From assembly GCA_900073065.1 (NCBI GenBank), contig FJOG01000011.1, forward strand, positions 124,001 to 188,000: a stretch of DNA of 64,000 nucleotides, written 5' to 3'. The stretch comes from Phialocephala subalpina (lineage: Eukaryota; Ascomycota; Leotiomycetes; Helotiales; Mollisiaceae). The notes beneath the pieces are model-generated. The model saw only the letters and a program-made list of their open reading frames with translations. It searched no databases and had not been told where the DNA came from. A program made the position numbers and the translations under genes. Every line of letters starts with the position of its first letter. Position 1 is the stretch's first letter. Below, in pieces: positions 32,589 through 45,119 of the stretch.

Positions 32589-34794
32589 GTTTGTCACATC
32601 GTGACCTCAAAGGAGCTTTCTTGGTGTATAAAGAACGTCAGATGCGTCAGATGCGGCTGACTCGCCATGAGCCTTGACCAAGTTGATCCTTCATCGCTTG
32701 AGGCTCTTGAGACAGGAAACAAAACTTGCGAAGCACTCGGAAGGTTAAAAAGTCGCTTTCCCGTTGTTGAAACGCTCATAGAGGAACATCATTCTGATCC
32801 GCGACGACGATAAGGAAAAATATGGGAGATCCGAAATTCGGATACATTTGAAACTATGACAGCAGACATTGGCGAGTACAGCATAATACTTGGAGTTTTG
32901 AGCATTTTCCTTTGGTGAATCACGTGCTGTCGCTCAAGGCAGAATGTGAGACCTTGAAACACATTTACGGCTCAAAATAACATAATAACGAGTTCTCAGA
33001 CCACCGTATGCGTTCTAGGACAATCTGAAGATGATCTGCAAGTACAAAGATGTCCAGACCCCTGGAATGAGCCCACTTGAGCTGAGATACAAGAAGACCA
33101 AGGCTCGTGGATTCGAAGTCCTTCGCACCGAAGCTGCTTTCTCGGCGCGTGTCTAAGGTGCGAAGTCCGGTGTGTGAAGTAAGTTCCGAGTCCGGTTGTG
33201 TGCGACGCTGACGGTGACATTCAATAGAGACTGTCGAGAGTTTTTGGGAACGTCAAAATAGAGTCGAGAAGAAGAGTTGCTAAGTGGGCTTGCCGAGATT
33301 GGTGCGTGTTCAAAGGTACGCCCAGGGTTCTGACGAATACGCAATTAGCATAGACACTTTGGGACCACCAACCCGATTTCAAAAAGTATGTAGTACAGTG
33401 TCTTGGACCTATGCAATTGCATACAGCAAATGACGAAACTTCGATCCTTGAATTGTATTTCATCGCGGGAAAAGCCCCTCAAACGGGATGTTTCTGCCGC
33501 ACCGCCTGGAGCAGTGGTTGTGCTTGACATCGTCATTCGTGTAGTGCTACGCGGAGGAGATATTCTGTAGCGCAGTATGATATTGGCGTAGGATTTATCG
33601 GTCGGAAAGATATTCCGTCCGAAGTGTCAAATGATTCGAGGACTTTTCTTTTGGATGATGTCGCAAACTTCGCGGGACAGTCGATACCGAGAAACTACTC
33701 TGTCTGGAGCTGAGAATAATATCTTGTGAGACTCTACGCGATGTTTTGCGATATGATGTGAGCGAGGCTATGAGAAAGATCTTCTTCTTCCAAACTATCA
33801 GAGGACTTTTCCCTATTTCCTTATAACAATGTCCCAACTCTCCTGGAACAATTGTCAGTTTTAATATCTTGTGGTATCTTATCGCTAAAAGCGCATTAGC
33901 ATTTTCCAGTATAAATTCGCATCGACTATACACTCAAAACATCCTATACTCCAAAATCCTATGCCTGTACTTTTGACTTGTTTCTTATACCGAAACGTTT
34001 GCTTAACTCGCTAGTATCCCGTTGATAATAAGACTTGAAGAGGAGGTTAAGCTAAGCTACTTCGGTCGTTAATAGCTAGGAATAACATCAGGGTTGCAAT
34101 GGTTGAGATCTTCCTTAAAGGCGATGTATCGGAGTGTTTTGGCGACGTGGAAGAAGTGCTAGTCGATGTTGTAGTGAGGGAATTCGATGCCTATAACCAG
34201 CGAAAACTGAACAGAGTCGATCAAAGCACTTTTTAGAACAGTTTGAGAACTTTTCCCTGAGATAATGTCCCCGCTCTGCCGGGATAAATTGGAAAATATG
34301 AACAGCAAATGGTTGACTTGTGAGTTGGACTGGACACCAGTTCCGTTATCATGATCGAAAGCCGGGAGCAGAAGGTGAACGTGAGCGGCTAATGGCAGTG
34401 GCCGAAACCGAGGGCGCAAAATAAACATGCAGAAGCTGAGAATCCGTTTGGTTCCTCACTTGAGGGAATGGGTTGGAAAGAACATTAGATGAAGAAGTTC
34501 TTGGCAGTGATAGATCCGAGTTCACAACAGTATCTCTGTCTGAGCGAAGCATGTCATCCAATCACGGCCAAAAGGAATTGACAATAGGAACTACGACCAC
34601 GAAGAAAATCCATGCATTTTCATAGCTCATCTTCCATGATCAGCTGAATTCATAAAGCATTAGCTTTTGCCTTGATGTATAGACATCCGAAGTTTTCCTC
34701 CCCGGCCGTAACGCCATGCAAATGCACAATGCTTAAAGTTATTCCTCCCAAACTCCACCAGAGACGCCGTCATTATGACCAGTATGATGTCCAT
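32589..34794. other. Gene-free stretch of 2.2 kb
   Basis: No gene supported on either strand. It has a moderately AT-rich character (notably 33900-34080) and a weak repeated segment (33801-33854 and 34245-34291). A 45-codon frame from an ATG at 34099 has no supporting feature. Confidence 0.5.
33801..34291. repeat. Weak diverged direct repeat
   Basis: Segment A (33801-33854) and segment B (34245-34291) share GAG(G/A)ACTTTTCCCT, an AATGTCCC core and a CTCT(C/G)C(T/C)GG(A/G)A..ATTG end. Several substitutions and a short gap separate them. They are likely remnants of a non-coding duplication. Confidence 0.35.
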
Positions 34795-35541
34795 TTATCG
34801 GCCGCCGTTCTCCGCAGCTCCATCACCGCTGACCATCTTGCGCAACTCGTACTCCTTGGTGAATTCTCGGCTGAGGACCTCGAGGTCTCCGACCAGGGAC
34901 TTGCAGGTTTCGACTAGGGCCTCCTTGGGGGAGATCTCGCCGTCGGTTTGGATACGAAGCTCGAACTTGGCGAAGAGAGGGTGAGGGACTAGATCGAAGG
35001 TTAGCAGGAAGACAGGTTTGGATGTGGGAGCGCGTACTCTTGTAGCCAGCGAAGAGGACGTGCGTGTTCTTGAGAAGAGCAGAGCGGACCATGTTGGCAA
35101 GAGTGTGATCCTCCTTGTTGAAAGTGAAGATCGAACTGTTGGCGGTACCTGCGACAATCAGTTGCTAGACCCAGACCTCAGTGCGCAAGAACGTACGGGT
35201 ATCGGAGGCCTCAGTAACCTTCTTCTCTCCGTCTCCAAGAAGGAACAGCTCGAATCTGTCCGCAACGTCATCAGTTTTGAACTTAGCAGAAAGACCCATT
35301 TTGCTGAACTGTCTTTGGTGTTCTTGTATCTGAAGTGAAGTGTGGTGTTGACTATTGCGCTCGGCTCCAGCGAGATCTTAAATCCTCGCGATCTCGCGCC
35401 GACTCGGAAACTTGACGCCTGGCGCGAACCTCGATGACGACATCTACCTTCCATCCATCCAAGTTCCCAAACACCAAGCTCGAACAAAGGGCAAGGAAAT
35501 GTGTGACGCGATCGCGGGGCGTACCTATCTGGGGCGTTCAT
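34795..35541 (-). CDS. RPB11: DNA-directed RNA polymerase II subunit Rpb11
   Basis: Four exons: 35541-35525, 35255-35197, 35148-35038 and 34988-34795, giving 126 residues. Signature stretches are [53 protein letters not shown] and [20 protein letters not shown], typical of Rpb11. Rpb11 pairs with Rpb3 in the alpha-like platform of RNA polymerase II. The first exon is only 17 nt and the first intron is 269 nt, long compared with the 48-49-nt introns that follow. The third join gives Ile before PHPLF where Val is usual, which is conservative. Confidence 0.95.
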
Positions 35542-36199
35542 TTTAGAAACTTCCAAGAATTTCTATCCTATACGCTTCATTAGCACATCTTTCGCAGATA
35601 TCGACCAAGCGGCGCGCATACTTACCAACGTCTATGCAAATGATTCAACTCTCGAGGGTTGCAAGGAGCGACGTGATGAGACAAAAGATTTGTCGAAAGC
35701 TCGACGTTCTTCGCGTCGACATGATTGAGGCTCAACGGGAACGCTAGCATGGGGGATGTGAACCGTGCGTTGGACGCTTGAAAGACACTACGGGGACCGG
35801 CGATAGCTTTCTTCCTCCCTCGGTAGCTCGGGAAGCTTAAAGGAGCCAGACGAGTATAGTATTCCAATGGGATGCTGGTTAAGAGAGTCACGCCCTTCCA
35901 CGACCATGAAGATCTTTGTCATTGCTACTTACAGAGCTCGACATCTCCGCGGATCTGACAGCTTCATATACACAAACTCCTTTGCATCTTGTTGCGCTCA
36001 TTTCCTGTTTTTCGAGTCCATCCTCTTACTCTCCACGTTTGTCTCAGAAGGTGGTTAAATCTCCAGATCAACAGTCAGTCCCAGCTAGGTTTTACATTGA
36101 CTGAATAGCTCGCGAGCTTCAATTCAACGAGCATCTGTCCAAATACAATTCAACTTTCAGTGTTGAAAAGGATCTTTCTTGTTTCATATTACTACCAAG
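35542..36199. other. Divergent promoter region of RPB11 and a nitronate monooxygenase
   Basis: About 660 bp between two divergent starts. No coding signal; 5' leaders are expected at both ends. Confidence 0.45.
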
Positions 36200-37288
36200 A
36201 TGGCTTCAAAGCACACTCAGATCCTCAAGAAGGATTACCCATGGGTCACCAGCCCCCTCATCGCTTCAGCACCAATGCGACTCATCGCAACACCAACACT
36301 AGCGATCGAAGTATCCCTCGCAGGCGGCCTAGGGTTCCTCGGAGTCGGCACTGATATCACCAAATTCTCTCCTTGGCTCAACGAAGCCTCATCGATCCTC
36401 CAATCATCTCCCATCCTAAACGCGTCAGAAGACGTCCTCCCCATCGGAGTAGGCTTCATCTGCTGGGGCGTCGACCTCCCAACCGCCCTATCCATCTTTT
36501 CATCCGCGCCCCAAAAGCCAGCCGCTGCATGGCTATTCGCTCCCAAGGACTCCAAAGATCTAGTATCATGGACAGAAGGTATCCGCCAAACCACCGACGG
36601 CAACACAAAGATCTGGATCCAAGTCGGAACCGTGGCTATGGCTCTCGATATCGTGAAGAGCTGTAAGCCAGATGTTCTTGTCATTCAAGGAGCTGATGCT
36701 GGAGGCCATGGTCTTGCGCAATCGAGCTCGATCATTTCGTTACTGCCGGAATGTGCGGATGCGCTTGCTACAGAGGGATTTGGAAATATTCCTCTCATTG
36801 GTGCGGGAGGGATTATGGATGGAAGGGGTGTTGCTGCTGCGTTGACGTTGGGTGCTAGTGGTGCTTGTATGGGAACTCGATTCCTTGCTACTCCTGAAGC
36901 TGTCATCAGCCAAGGGTATAAGAACGCTGTCGTGGAAGCAAGAGATGGAGGGGTGGCGACTGCACGAACTACTGTCTACGATAAGATCCGAGGCACGATT
37001 GGCTGGCCCGAGAGTTATAACGCGAGAGGCGTATTAAACCAAAGTTTCTGGGACAATGACAAAGGGATGAGTGATGAAGAAAACGAGAGGTTATATGAGG
37101 AGGAGATAAAGAAGGGAGATGCTGGTTGGGGAGACCAAGGGAGAATGACAACTTATGCGGGGACTGGAGTTGGGTTGATACAAAAGATCCAACCGGCTGG
37201 GGGTATTGTACGAGAGGTCCTGAAGGATGCAAAAGAGCGCTTAGCTGCTACAAGAGGCCTATTCAAAGGCTCCAATGTCGGTTCTTAA
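36200..37288 (+). CDS. Nitronate monooxygenase-like FMN oxidoreductase
   Basis: A single-exon 362-residue protein from the ATG at 36200 (MASKHTQILKKDYPWVTSPL), preceded by a short in-frame TTG extension that is ignored. It has SAPMRLIATPTLAIEVSLAG followed by GLGFLGVGTD, then VLVIQGADAGGHGLAQSSSI with the conserved GGH, PLIGAGGIMDGRGVAAALTL and ACMGTRFLATPEAVIS. This is the 2-nitropropane dioxygenase/NMO fold with FMN. It differs clearly in its motifs from the other NMO gene at 13669-14721, so the two are probably different subfamilies rather than a recent duplicate. The natural substrate is uncertain. Confidence 0.88.
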   Translation: MASKHTQILKKDYPWVTSPLIASAPMRLIATPTLAIEVSLAGGLGFLGVGTDITKFSPWLNEASSILQSSPILNASEDVLPIGVGFICWGVDLPTALSIFSSAPQKPAAAWLFAPKDSKDLVSWTEGIRQTTDGNTKIWIQVGTVAMALDIVKSCKPDVLVIQGADAGGHGLAQSSSIISLLPECADALATEGFGNIPLIGAGGIMDGRGVAAALTLGASGACMGTRFLATPEAVISQGYKNAVVEARDGGVATARTTVYDKIRGTIGWPESYNARGVLNQSFWDNDKGMSDEENERLYEEEIKKGDAGWGDQGRMTTYAGTGVGLIQKIQPAGGIVREVLKDAKERLAATRGLFKGSNVGS

Positions 37289-37750
37289 CATGTAGCGAGG
37301 TTTCCATTTAATTGACCTACAGGAGGGATGTTCCAAAGACCGTCCCACTGAGGCGATGACTCCGTAATCACATGACTGGGTTCTATTTCTTTCCAAAGTA
37401 CCAAAGTCTTGGATCTTCCAATGGTTCAATAGCTCAGTTACAATCATATATATCCGACTTGGGGCATCTGAAATACAAGCAACGGCCATTGGGGCGGAAT
37501 CTGAAAGCGGGACGAGTCACGTGCGCCACCACTGCGGAGCGAGGATGACCCGAAGGCATAGTCGGCCAAGTACTGTATCTCGAAGAAGTAGGTACACAAC
37601 TACAACAATCTGATAAAGGCCAGGCCAGGCCACATCAAACTAGTTCTGTTGTTCTTGGACTCTGGTTTTTATCAGGTTGGAATTACTAAATTTACCGTAC
37701 TGAATTCCAACGAACGCCCCGGTCTTGTTGACAACTACCCTTGACACACC
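37289..37750. other. Short intergenic stretch
   Basis: 460 bp between the monooxygenase 3' end and the aminopeptidase start on the same strand, expected to contain the aminopeptidase promoter. No gene seen. Confidence 0.45.
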
Positions 37751-39334
37751 ATGTTACACTCAGTCCTCGTGCTTCTTCTGAGCACCTCACGACTTACTCT
37801 CGGCTCTTCATTCCAGGACCAACAAGAGCAAGCGGTCCTCGCGCCATCTCTAGAGGTCCCAATTGCAAGTGCAGAACACGTTGTTGAGAAAGCAATTCTT
37901 GCAGCGCTCAAAACGCATTCTGACCCCGTTGCTGCATTGGTTTCCCTTCAACCGGAAACTGCAGCAGACCTCGCCGAACAATGACTACTACACGTCATCG
38001 GTGAACAGAAAGCGGAATGGATGACTGAAGGAGATAAGCTGCGGCTTCGTCGACGTGGGAAGAAATTCGTGGACATAACGGATCATCAAGATTTCTATGC
38101 CCAGCAGGTGAACGTGTTATCCGGTAAAGCTAGTACGAGCCTCCTAAACCTAGTAAAGGAGCGTTTATTCACGCTATTGTAGATCTCCCCGACTTGACGC
38201 AGCAGCGCCTCATCAAGCCCCTCTTCTCCCATGTCTCGACACAGAGAATGCACGACGTCCTCAAGCACATGACGAGCTACTACAATCGGTACTATGGAGG
38301 TACTCATGGAGCATTGAGCGCCGCATGGCTTCACGACCACATTGCCCAGGTAGACTTCTTCAATTGAGCAGAGGCACTGAGAAAGTTATTGACTGAGCTG
38401 GATCACAGATCATCGACAGCTCCCCATTCGGCACCCATATCTCCCTTGAATATTTCACCCACCCCTTCCCCCAATCATCCATCATCGCACGCTTCGAACC
38501 AAAAGTCCGCAACTTTTCCCAACCTCTAACTATTCTCGGCGCGCACCAAGACTCTGCAAACTACCTGTTCCCTCTCCTGCCTGCTCCAGGTGCGGACGAC
38601 GATTGTTCCGGCACCGTCAGTATCCTTGAGGCATTCAGAATCTTGGCTGAGAGTGGCTACACGCCCAAGAATGGCCCGGTTGAATTTCACTGGTATGCTG
38701 CTGAGGAAGGGGGGTTGTTGGGTAGCCAGGCTATTGCGAGGTATAAGAAGGAGCAGGGGGCTCCTATTGGGGCTATGATGGAGTTTGTGAGTGATCTAAA
38801 ACGAACTTGATACCTACTTTGCAGTGGTACTCATGATTTATGTTAGGATATGACCGCGTTTATTGCCCGAAACGCCACCGAATCCATTGGGTTTATCAAG
38901 ACCCAAGCGGACGAGGCGCTCACAAAGTGGTTGTTGAAGCTGAGCAAGGAATACGTATCCATTCCAGCTGAGGTATACGAGCTCGCAGCGTAAGTCTCCA
39001 CATTTTGAATATCCTATCGATAAAAGCAGCTGATAAATCAGAAACGCTGGTTCTGACTATATGTCCTATACGCAACTCGGGTACCCTGCTGGATTCGCCT
39101 CAGAGGGCAACCCTCTGTCAAACGGCAAGTTCCCAGGCGATTATGATCCATACGTGCATGGGGTGAACGACACGATGGATATTGATGATGATACTGGCTT
39201 CTTCTCTCTTGACGTAAGTCTCATGCCTACATTTTGGGGTCTGTGCTTAAGATTGGCAGCATATGGCGAGATTCTCGGAGCTGGCTATTGCTTTTGCTGT
39301 GGAGCAGGGCGGGTGGGATAATGCTTGGCGGTAA
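37751..39334 (+). pseudogene. Secreted M28 leucine aminopeptidase, broken by a stop and a frameshift
   Basis: The gene starts with a signal peptide (MLHSVLVLLLSTSRLTLGSS) and a propeptide. A TGA at 37982-37984 interrupts the reading, after which the same frame continues LLHVIGEQKAEWMTEGDKLR and GKKFVDITDHQDFYAQQ as in intact relatives. Near 38134 one base appears to be missing, with the frame moving to PSKGAFIHAIVDLPDLTQQR. Downstream everything is orderly, with introns at 38350-38408, 38787-38846, 38990-39041 and 39214-39259. The M28 zinc and catalytic residues persist: ILGAHQDS, GADDDCSGT, YAAEEGGLLGSQAIARY and the final FSLDH. Intact relatives are secreted zinc exopeptidases. Translation would end at codon 78, so the gene looks recently inactivated. 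Confidence 0.8.
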
Positions 39335-39927
39335 ACAACTCGCCCGAGGGAACTACTTCTAGATTTGCAAAAGGTCTATGGGTCTGTATAATGTGTCAAC
39401 TTATAAGCCCCGAGGGTCGAGATTGCATATTGTTCGCATCGCGGGAGTTTGGGAAAGTGCGTACGTACCTTACGGCACAGTTCTCAGGTTGAGTCCGTAT
39501 TCTCACATAAACATTTTTTGAGGCGCAGATATAACGACTAAGCGAAGGACATTCTAGCAGCAGAATAATCTAGAATGATACTCGAACATTTAGACAGCTT
39601 GCAAAGAGGGGCCTGGATGAAGAAAGAGGGCATTGTGACAGCTCGGCTCGCAGAAGTCACTTGACCTGTGTCAACGTCCCACAATCTCAAGAACGATTGG
39701 GAACAGCGAGATTTGTTCGTAACGAATGCCAATGCTATGCTTTTGTACACCAACATCTAATCGTGCCAAACCTCTAGCTAACTATGCAGGGTATCTATCT
39801 TGTTTTCGTCATCATCTCTATTCAATATCCACTCCATCCTCTCTATGCAATTTTCTCTACCCCCTCCTCCTCTCCCTTTGCCTCTCCTTTCTCCCTCTTT
39901 CCCTCCCCTCCCAACCTTATAGCTAAA
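39335..39927. other. Intergenic stretch with pyrimidine-rich segment
   Basis: About 590 bp between converging genes. A CT-rich run lies at 39835-39920. No gene is seen. Confidence 0.45.
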
Positions 39928-42900
39928 TCACAAACTCATAGTAACAGTCATCGAATTACTATGCACCATCAAAACCGGCGGACACCCCCTACACAACACC
40001 TCCAAATCCCCCAAATACCCCGCGCTCGCCTCCGCACTCTGACAAGTCCCCTCAATCGGACTCGGCAACGTCGTGAACATGACCGCTGTATTCTTACTCT
40101 TGCTTCTCATCAACTCATTAAGAATCAGGTGTTGAGCTCTACAGGGGAGGTCGTTGAAAGATAGGGGGACGGCTTGAGTCGAGTATGTTGAGCCGCGGCG
40201 GGAAGTGGTGGAGGGGTCTGGTTCGGTGACTTCAGAAATGTTGTCTGGAAGTGAGAGATTGGGGCGGTAGGCGGACGGGAGGCGGGAACCGCGGAGGTGA
40301 GTGGGCGGAGAGGGCGTGTCGGTGAACATTATACTCGGACCCGGGCCATCGGAATCTGCTACTTTGGTCATTGGAACTGGTTTGCTGCTGAATTTCGGCT
40401 GAGAGGCATGGCGGGATATAGATGGACGTTCGGAGCGAACGGAGGCGGGGCGGGTGTTGGTCGATGATTCAGGTTTTATGGGCGATTTATCGGGTTCTTT
40501 TAGGGATTTGTCGAGTTCTTTCAGGGATGCGGGCTTGCTTGCTGTTCCGTCGGAGGTTCCTTTTAGGGATGTCGATAGGTTGGAGACTGAAGGTGGATTT
40601 CTATTCGGGCTTTCGGATCTTTTAAATGTGAGGTCCGGTGCCGAGACTACTGCTGTTGCGTCACTTGCCGAAGTTGTTGCTGCGAATTCGGGAATGGGCA
40701 GTCTTCGCGAGGGTCTTTCGGGGACCTTGACTTCTTTCTCGCCTGTTGCTCTTTTGGATGGTGGTGGACCTCTCAATGTGTCGCCGTGACTTCGCCGTCT
40801 GCGGATCGTTGTTTTTGTTGGGGATGGTGGGGTAGCATCACTGCTGGACTCGAAGTCGTCGATATCGCCTTCACTTGCAGCACTTTGACTGCCGTCGTCA
40901 GAGCCACTCGCAATGGCTTCCGAATCGCTCTCGTCTTCGGACCCGCTACTTGAGTCTTCGCTTGCACTGCCTGTTGTCGCGTGGTGCTGAACAATGTTGT
41001 CCGAGAGTCGATGGGTTCTCATACCTAAATTGACTCCAAGTTTCGTGATGCCACTCATAGTATGCTTCCTCTTTGACTTTCTCAAGAGTCTTCGTAGTCC
41101 TAAGAAACGTTCGATTCTCTCGTCTCTTGGCCCCTGCTGGAACGAGGACTCTGGCCAAGCTGAACCACTTGTGAAGATACTCGCAATCTCTGCGATATCT
41201 TCAGTTCCCGATGTTGGTCCTCGCTTTCCCCGAATTTTCTGGATGTCGTCCCACCATTCTTGACCTCCTAAGCAGTCTTCGACCTCATCAATAGCTTCTT
41301 TGCCTGGATCTGCCCCATTCACGACTATCTCGTACGCGGACAGCTTTCCTGAGGCTAGCCACAGGACGACGACCTCGGCTTCAATTCGTAGATTTTCGAG
41401 TAGCGATTGCACTCGGCCTCGCTCCTCCTCAACATCTGACTCGTACTCAACGAACACAATTACTCGGAGCTTGTAGGCCTTTTTCCAAGCAGGAACGGTG
41501 TTCAATATAACGCCAAGCTGCAAGATCAATGTATCTGTATCGAGTTAGCTCGCTTCCATCTCGCTCTGTGTAGATACTTACACGTATCAAAGTTCGTTGT
41601 CAACACATTCTGCTTATTATCTCCCTCTGCAGCGATCTCGGCAGACATCTGAATAGGCCACAAATCGATGTACTTCTTGCTATGCTCAGAACCAGGTTCA
41701 GGAAACTCGAGGTCTTGAAAGCCTTTCGCAATAGCAACATTGATCTGGAGTCGCAAGAGCAGATCCTCAAGAATTGTGACATAGCTTGTAACACTCATCA
41801 TGCCTTCCGTCCTGCAAGAGTCTGTTGGCAAAATCCCTTGCAGCTTTGCATCTTTGCTGTCCTTTGTGGCGTGCTCTTGAGACTCGGAAGACTTTGGTCT
41901 GATCTCAGGTGACCGAAGCTCCGGAATGTCGATCAACGGCGTATTTCTTCTCAAGTCATCTAGATTGTAGAATCCAAGGACAGCAATGTTGGGACGCATG
42001 CCACCAAGTCCAGCACTTAGAACAATGTTTCGAGCGCCCCATTCGACGCCTGGAGAAATGGCAATGTTCACGAAGGCTTTGATCTTCGAGAAATCGATGT
42101 ATTTCGTCCAAGCAGCTTGCTGTCTTCTCGCCTCCGGAACAGAGCCTCCGAAGTCATCCGTCACGATGACATGACCAAGAATATATAGAGCTCCTTTCTT
42201 CATAGAGTTGCAAAACTGGATCAATTTATATTGCCGCCGAGGGTCATTGACGAAGAGGAGAATTTGAGGTCGCCAAAACTTGACGTGCTCCTGCTTTAAT
42301 CTGAGTAAGTACTTTCGCACTTGGTGGTATATGAGGTTTTGAGAGACATCTCCCCAACTCTTCGGCGGACTGGTATAGTGGATGACGAGGAATATGGCAA
42401 TAAGAATTCCTACGCAACCGGTTGCATAGAGACTTGAATGAAATCAGCATTGAATTCGATTTCGAGGAGAGCAGGAATAGAAAAAATACGAAGAGAGGAT
42501 CATTTCATGACTTCCCGATTCAAAGAAGAGTAGAGGAAGGAATGGAAGGGAAAGACTTACCCATCGACGAAGAACATAGCAACTGCAGATATAACAGTTC
42601 CAGAAAGTGCGGTCTGCCAGTTGAAGAAGTGAAAGGATGGTCTGAAGTTGGGAGCGGAACCGATCTTCAGCAGGAAACAAGCCAGGTTCATGACGAGGAA
42701 TGTCATCTGTAATGTTAGCTTGAGCCGGTGACTCTGTGAGTGCCTGTACTTACAAGATAAGTCATGGTGGTGAAAGAAGCGATTTGATTCAGGTCGCAGA
42801 GCATCGTAATCTGAGCCACGACGTATGTCGCGATGATAGCAAGTGTAGGTTCATCACCCTTCTTCGTACCTTGTCCAAAGAAAGAGAATCCTGGGAGCAG

Positions 42901-44396
42901 GTTGTCTCGTGCCAACGCTTGGAGAAGCTTAGCAGAACCAATTACACCCATCAGTGTTGAGAAAAAAGAGCTAGCAAATTCGCCAGCAAGAATGACGACT
43001 CCCGAAATGTTCGTGTCTTGTATAATATTTGAGTTTCTGACGAAAGAAGCTCTCGTGGTAGTGGCTGCCATTGCGAGGATGACAAGCGTGTAAAGAACAA
43101 AAGTTGTCCCAAGACCGTAAAGCGTCCCTTTAGGAATTGATTTGCTGGGATTTTTGAGATCTCCCGACATGCTTGCGCCAGCAAAGATGCCGCCTGTTGC
43201 TGGAAACAGGATACCAAATAGATCTTGAAATGTCTCTTTCCCAGGAAGCTGACTCCCTGAAGCTCCCCTTGTGAGTTGAGGCATCAGGTTGCCGAGAAAT
43301 GTGGTCCAGCTAATACCCGTATATTCGATTTTTTGTTCTCGACTTTCAAAAGGCGAGACCACAAGCGCGGAGAACGGGATGCTGAGGGTGGCGATAAGGA
43401 GGACTACCAAAAGTCCATTGCTAGCACGGGCAAAGAGCGATGACCCTGCCAGACAAATTGCCGTGCATATGACCAGGACGATGGTCGACCATAGGTATGA
43501 AAACCACCTCCCTTCTGGGAGAACCCTTGCCCAATTCCCGTCTGATGCACCAAAGTTCACATTGAGGCAGTCGATTAGACCGACAGCATTTAGACCAGTG
43601 TTGAAAACGAAGCCCAAGTAGAAGACGACTCCAATTGATCCGCCGAATTCGGGTCCCAGAGATCTTGATATGAGGTAGTATGCTCCTCCTCCGCGGACAG
43701 TTCCATTCGAGGCAATGGCGGAAAGTGAAAGGGTGGTGATTAGATTGATAACGTAGGCCGCGACCAACATTCCCATGATGCCAAGCACTCCTCCCTGACC
43801 TACAATACAGGTCAGTAAGAAGTCTAGGAGATCTGGGGACAATAGCGCTAACCAAGGATGAAGCCAAATCTCAGGAACATGAGAATGCTGAGAACGTTCA
43901 GACATGTTGGCACATAGACTCCCGAGAACATTCCCAGCTTCTCATCACCGCCGATGGGTCGAGGACCAAGCCCAGGTTTGGGAACAGACGAGTCTCCATT
44001 TGCCTTCTTGTCCCCAGACTCGTCCAACATTGGAGCAGTTAAGGAATCAGCTCCCATAGCTCCAGATTGTCTCGACGTCGACACCTTCCGCCGCCCAGAA
44101 ATAGACCTCCTAGGTCTACTCGCAGATGTGCCACGTCCATCGCGAGGTTGCAGATGCAAGAGCCGCCTTGTGAGGTCATGTTCGCGTGGGGGAGGAGTCG
44201 AGTCATTGGTGGCTGGCTCGTAGGGATTTGAACTCTCTTCATTCGGCTGCTGGGAATCGACCGTTTCCGTGTCTTGCTCTTCGGTCAGCATAGAAGAGCG
44301 TCTGTTCAGCTCGCCTGCATCGTCCCTTGCGGTTCGAGTCTGGAAGTTGGAATGCGAACGAATGGAACTTAGGTTAGAAGGACGTCCTGTGGGCAT
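39928..44396 (-). CDS. VHC1: Vacuolar cation-chloride cotransporter (Vhc1 type)
   Basis: Five exons: 44396-43853, 43799-42754, 42706-42561, 42432-41582 and 41534-39928. The introns are 53, 47, 128 and 47 nt, giving 1397 residues. The SLC12 (NKCC/KCC) core begins with [20 protein letters not shown]. It continues with [40 protein letters not shown] and [19 protein letters not shown]. After the membrane part comes the long cytosolic SLC12 C-terminal domain ([20 protein letters not shown] onwards), with an acidic, Ser-rich disordered insert and a conserved end ([16 protein letters not shown]). The yeast homologue sits in the vacuolar membrane and affects K+ and Cl- balance. It shares a promoter region with an Avt-type transporter. 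Confidence 0.93.
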
Positions 44397-45119
44397 CTTT
44401 GCCTGGAATTAGCACTGGGAATTCCTTGCAGCAAGCCTGGGCTCAGTATGGAGACATCTTGTGATGCAGCTCTATCTGACCTGGATGAGTTGCTCTTGGG
44501 TAATAACTTCCGGCAGCTTCATCGCACGAATCGTATCCCTGCACAGGAACGTCATGAGACCCTCGCCAAGGTGGCTTGTGAAAATCTGAAAGTCCGTCGA
44601 TCGCAGAGACTTCTGAGCTTCGAACAAGACGATGAAGAAAACAGAGAATAAGAAGAGGAGGAGGAGAGAAGAGCAGATACCTGATGGAGTATTGCACGGA
44701 AATGCGCGATTATGAAAAGAGAAGGCTGAGACTGTCGGAAGGTGATCGATATCGAAAGCCTTGACAAGGGTCAACCGAGGCATTTTTTTTGATTGGTCAA
44801 CTCGCTGATCAGGGTCCATCACGTGAAAGAGCTTCCACTTGACATTTTGACTAGACTGACCTGACGGGTGATCTTCTTTAGCTTTCTCCAACTATTCGTA
44901 GAAAGGAAAGATATCGTGTGCTCTCATTCTTCTGACCTGTGCTATTTCTCCCATAGTTTGTGTTCCCCGACCTCTGTGTGCATTCTAGGTTCCCGTGGAC
45001 GCGAACATTGAGGCTGACGATCGTGCACAGCCGTCCCTTTCCTTTTTCGAAGATGAGATAAGGCGCCCTGTCTCTGTCCCACGACAGCACAATCGCATAT
45101 AACGAACACGACAATCGCC
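44397..45119. promoter_or_regulatory. Shared divergent promoter region of two vacuole-type transporters
   Basis: The starts of the cation-chloride cotransporter (minus) and the amino acid transporter (plus) are 723 bp apart with no gene between. Short frames here have no domain. Co-regulation is possible but no specific factor site was identified. Confidence 0.5.

Noticed and set aside
34099..34236. 45-codon plus-strand frame in the gene-free stretch
   Set aside because: Length is within chance expectation, with no features or conservation evidence.
37421..37490. Segment with a GCTCAGTT resembling a tRNA A-box
   Set aside because: No matching T-arm (GTTCGA-type) or acceptor stem could be paired. 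No tRNA or rRNA gene was found anywhere in the window.
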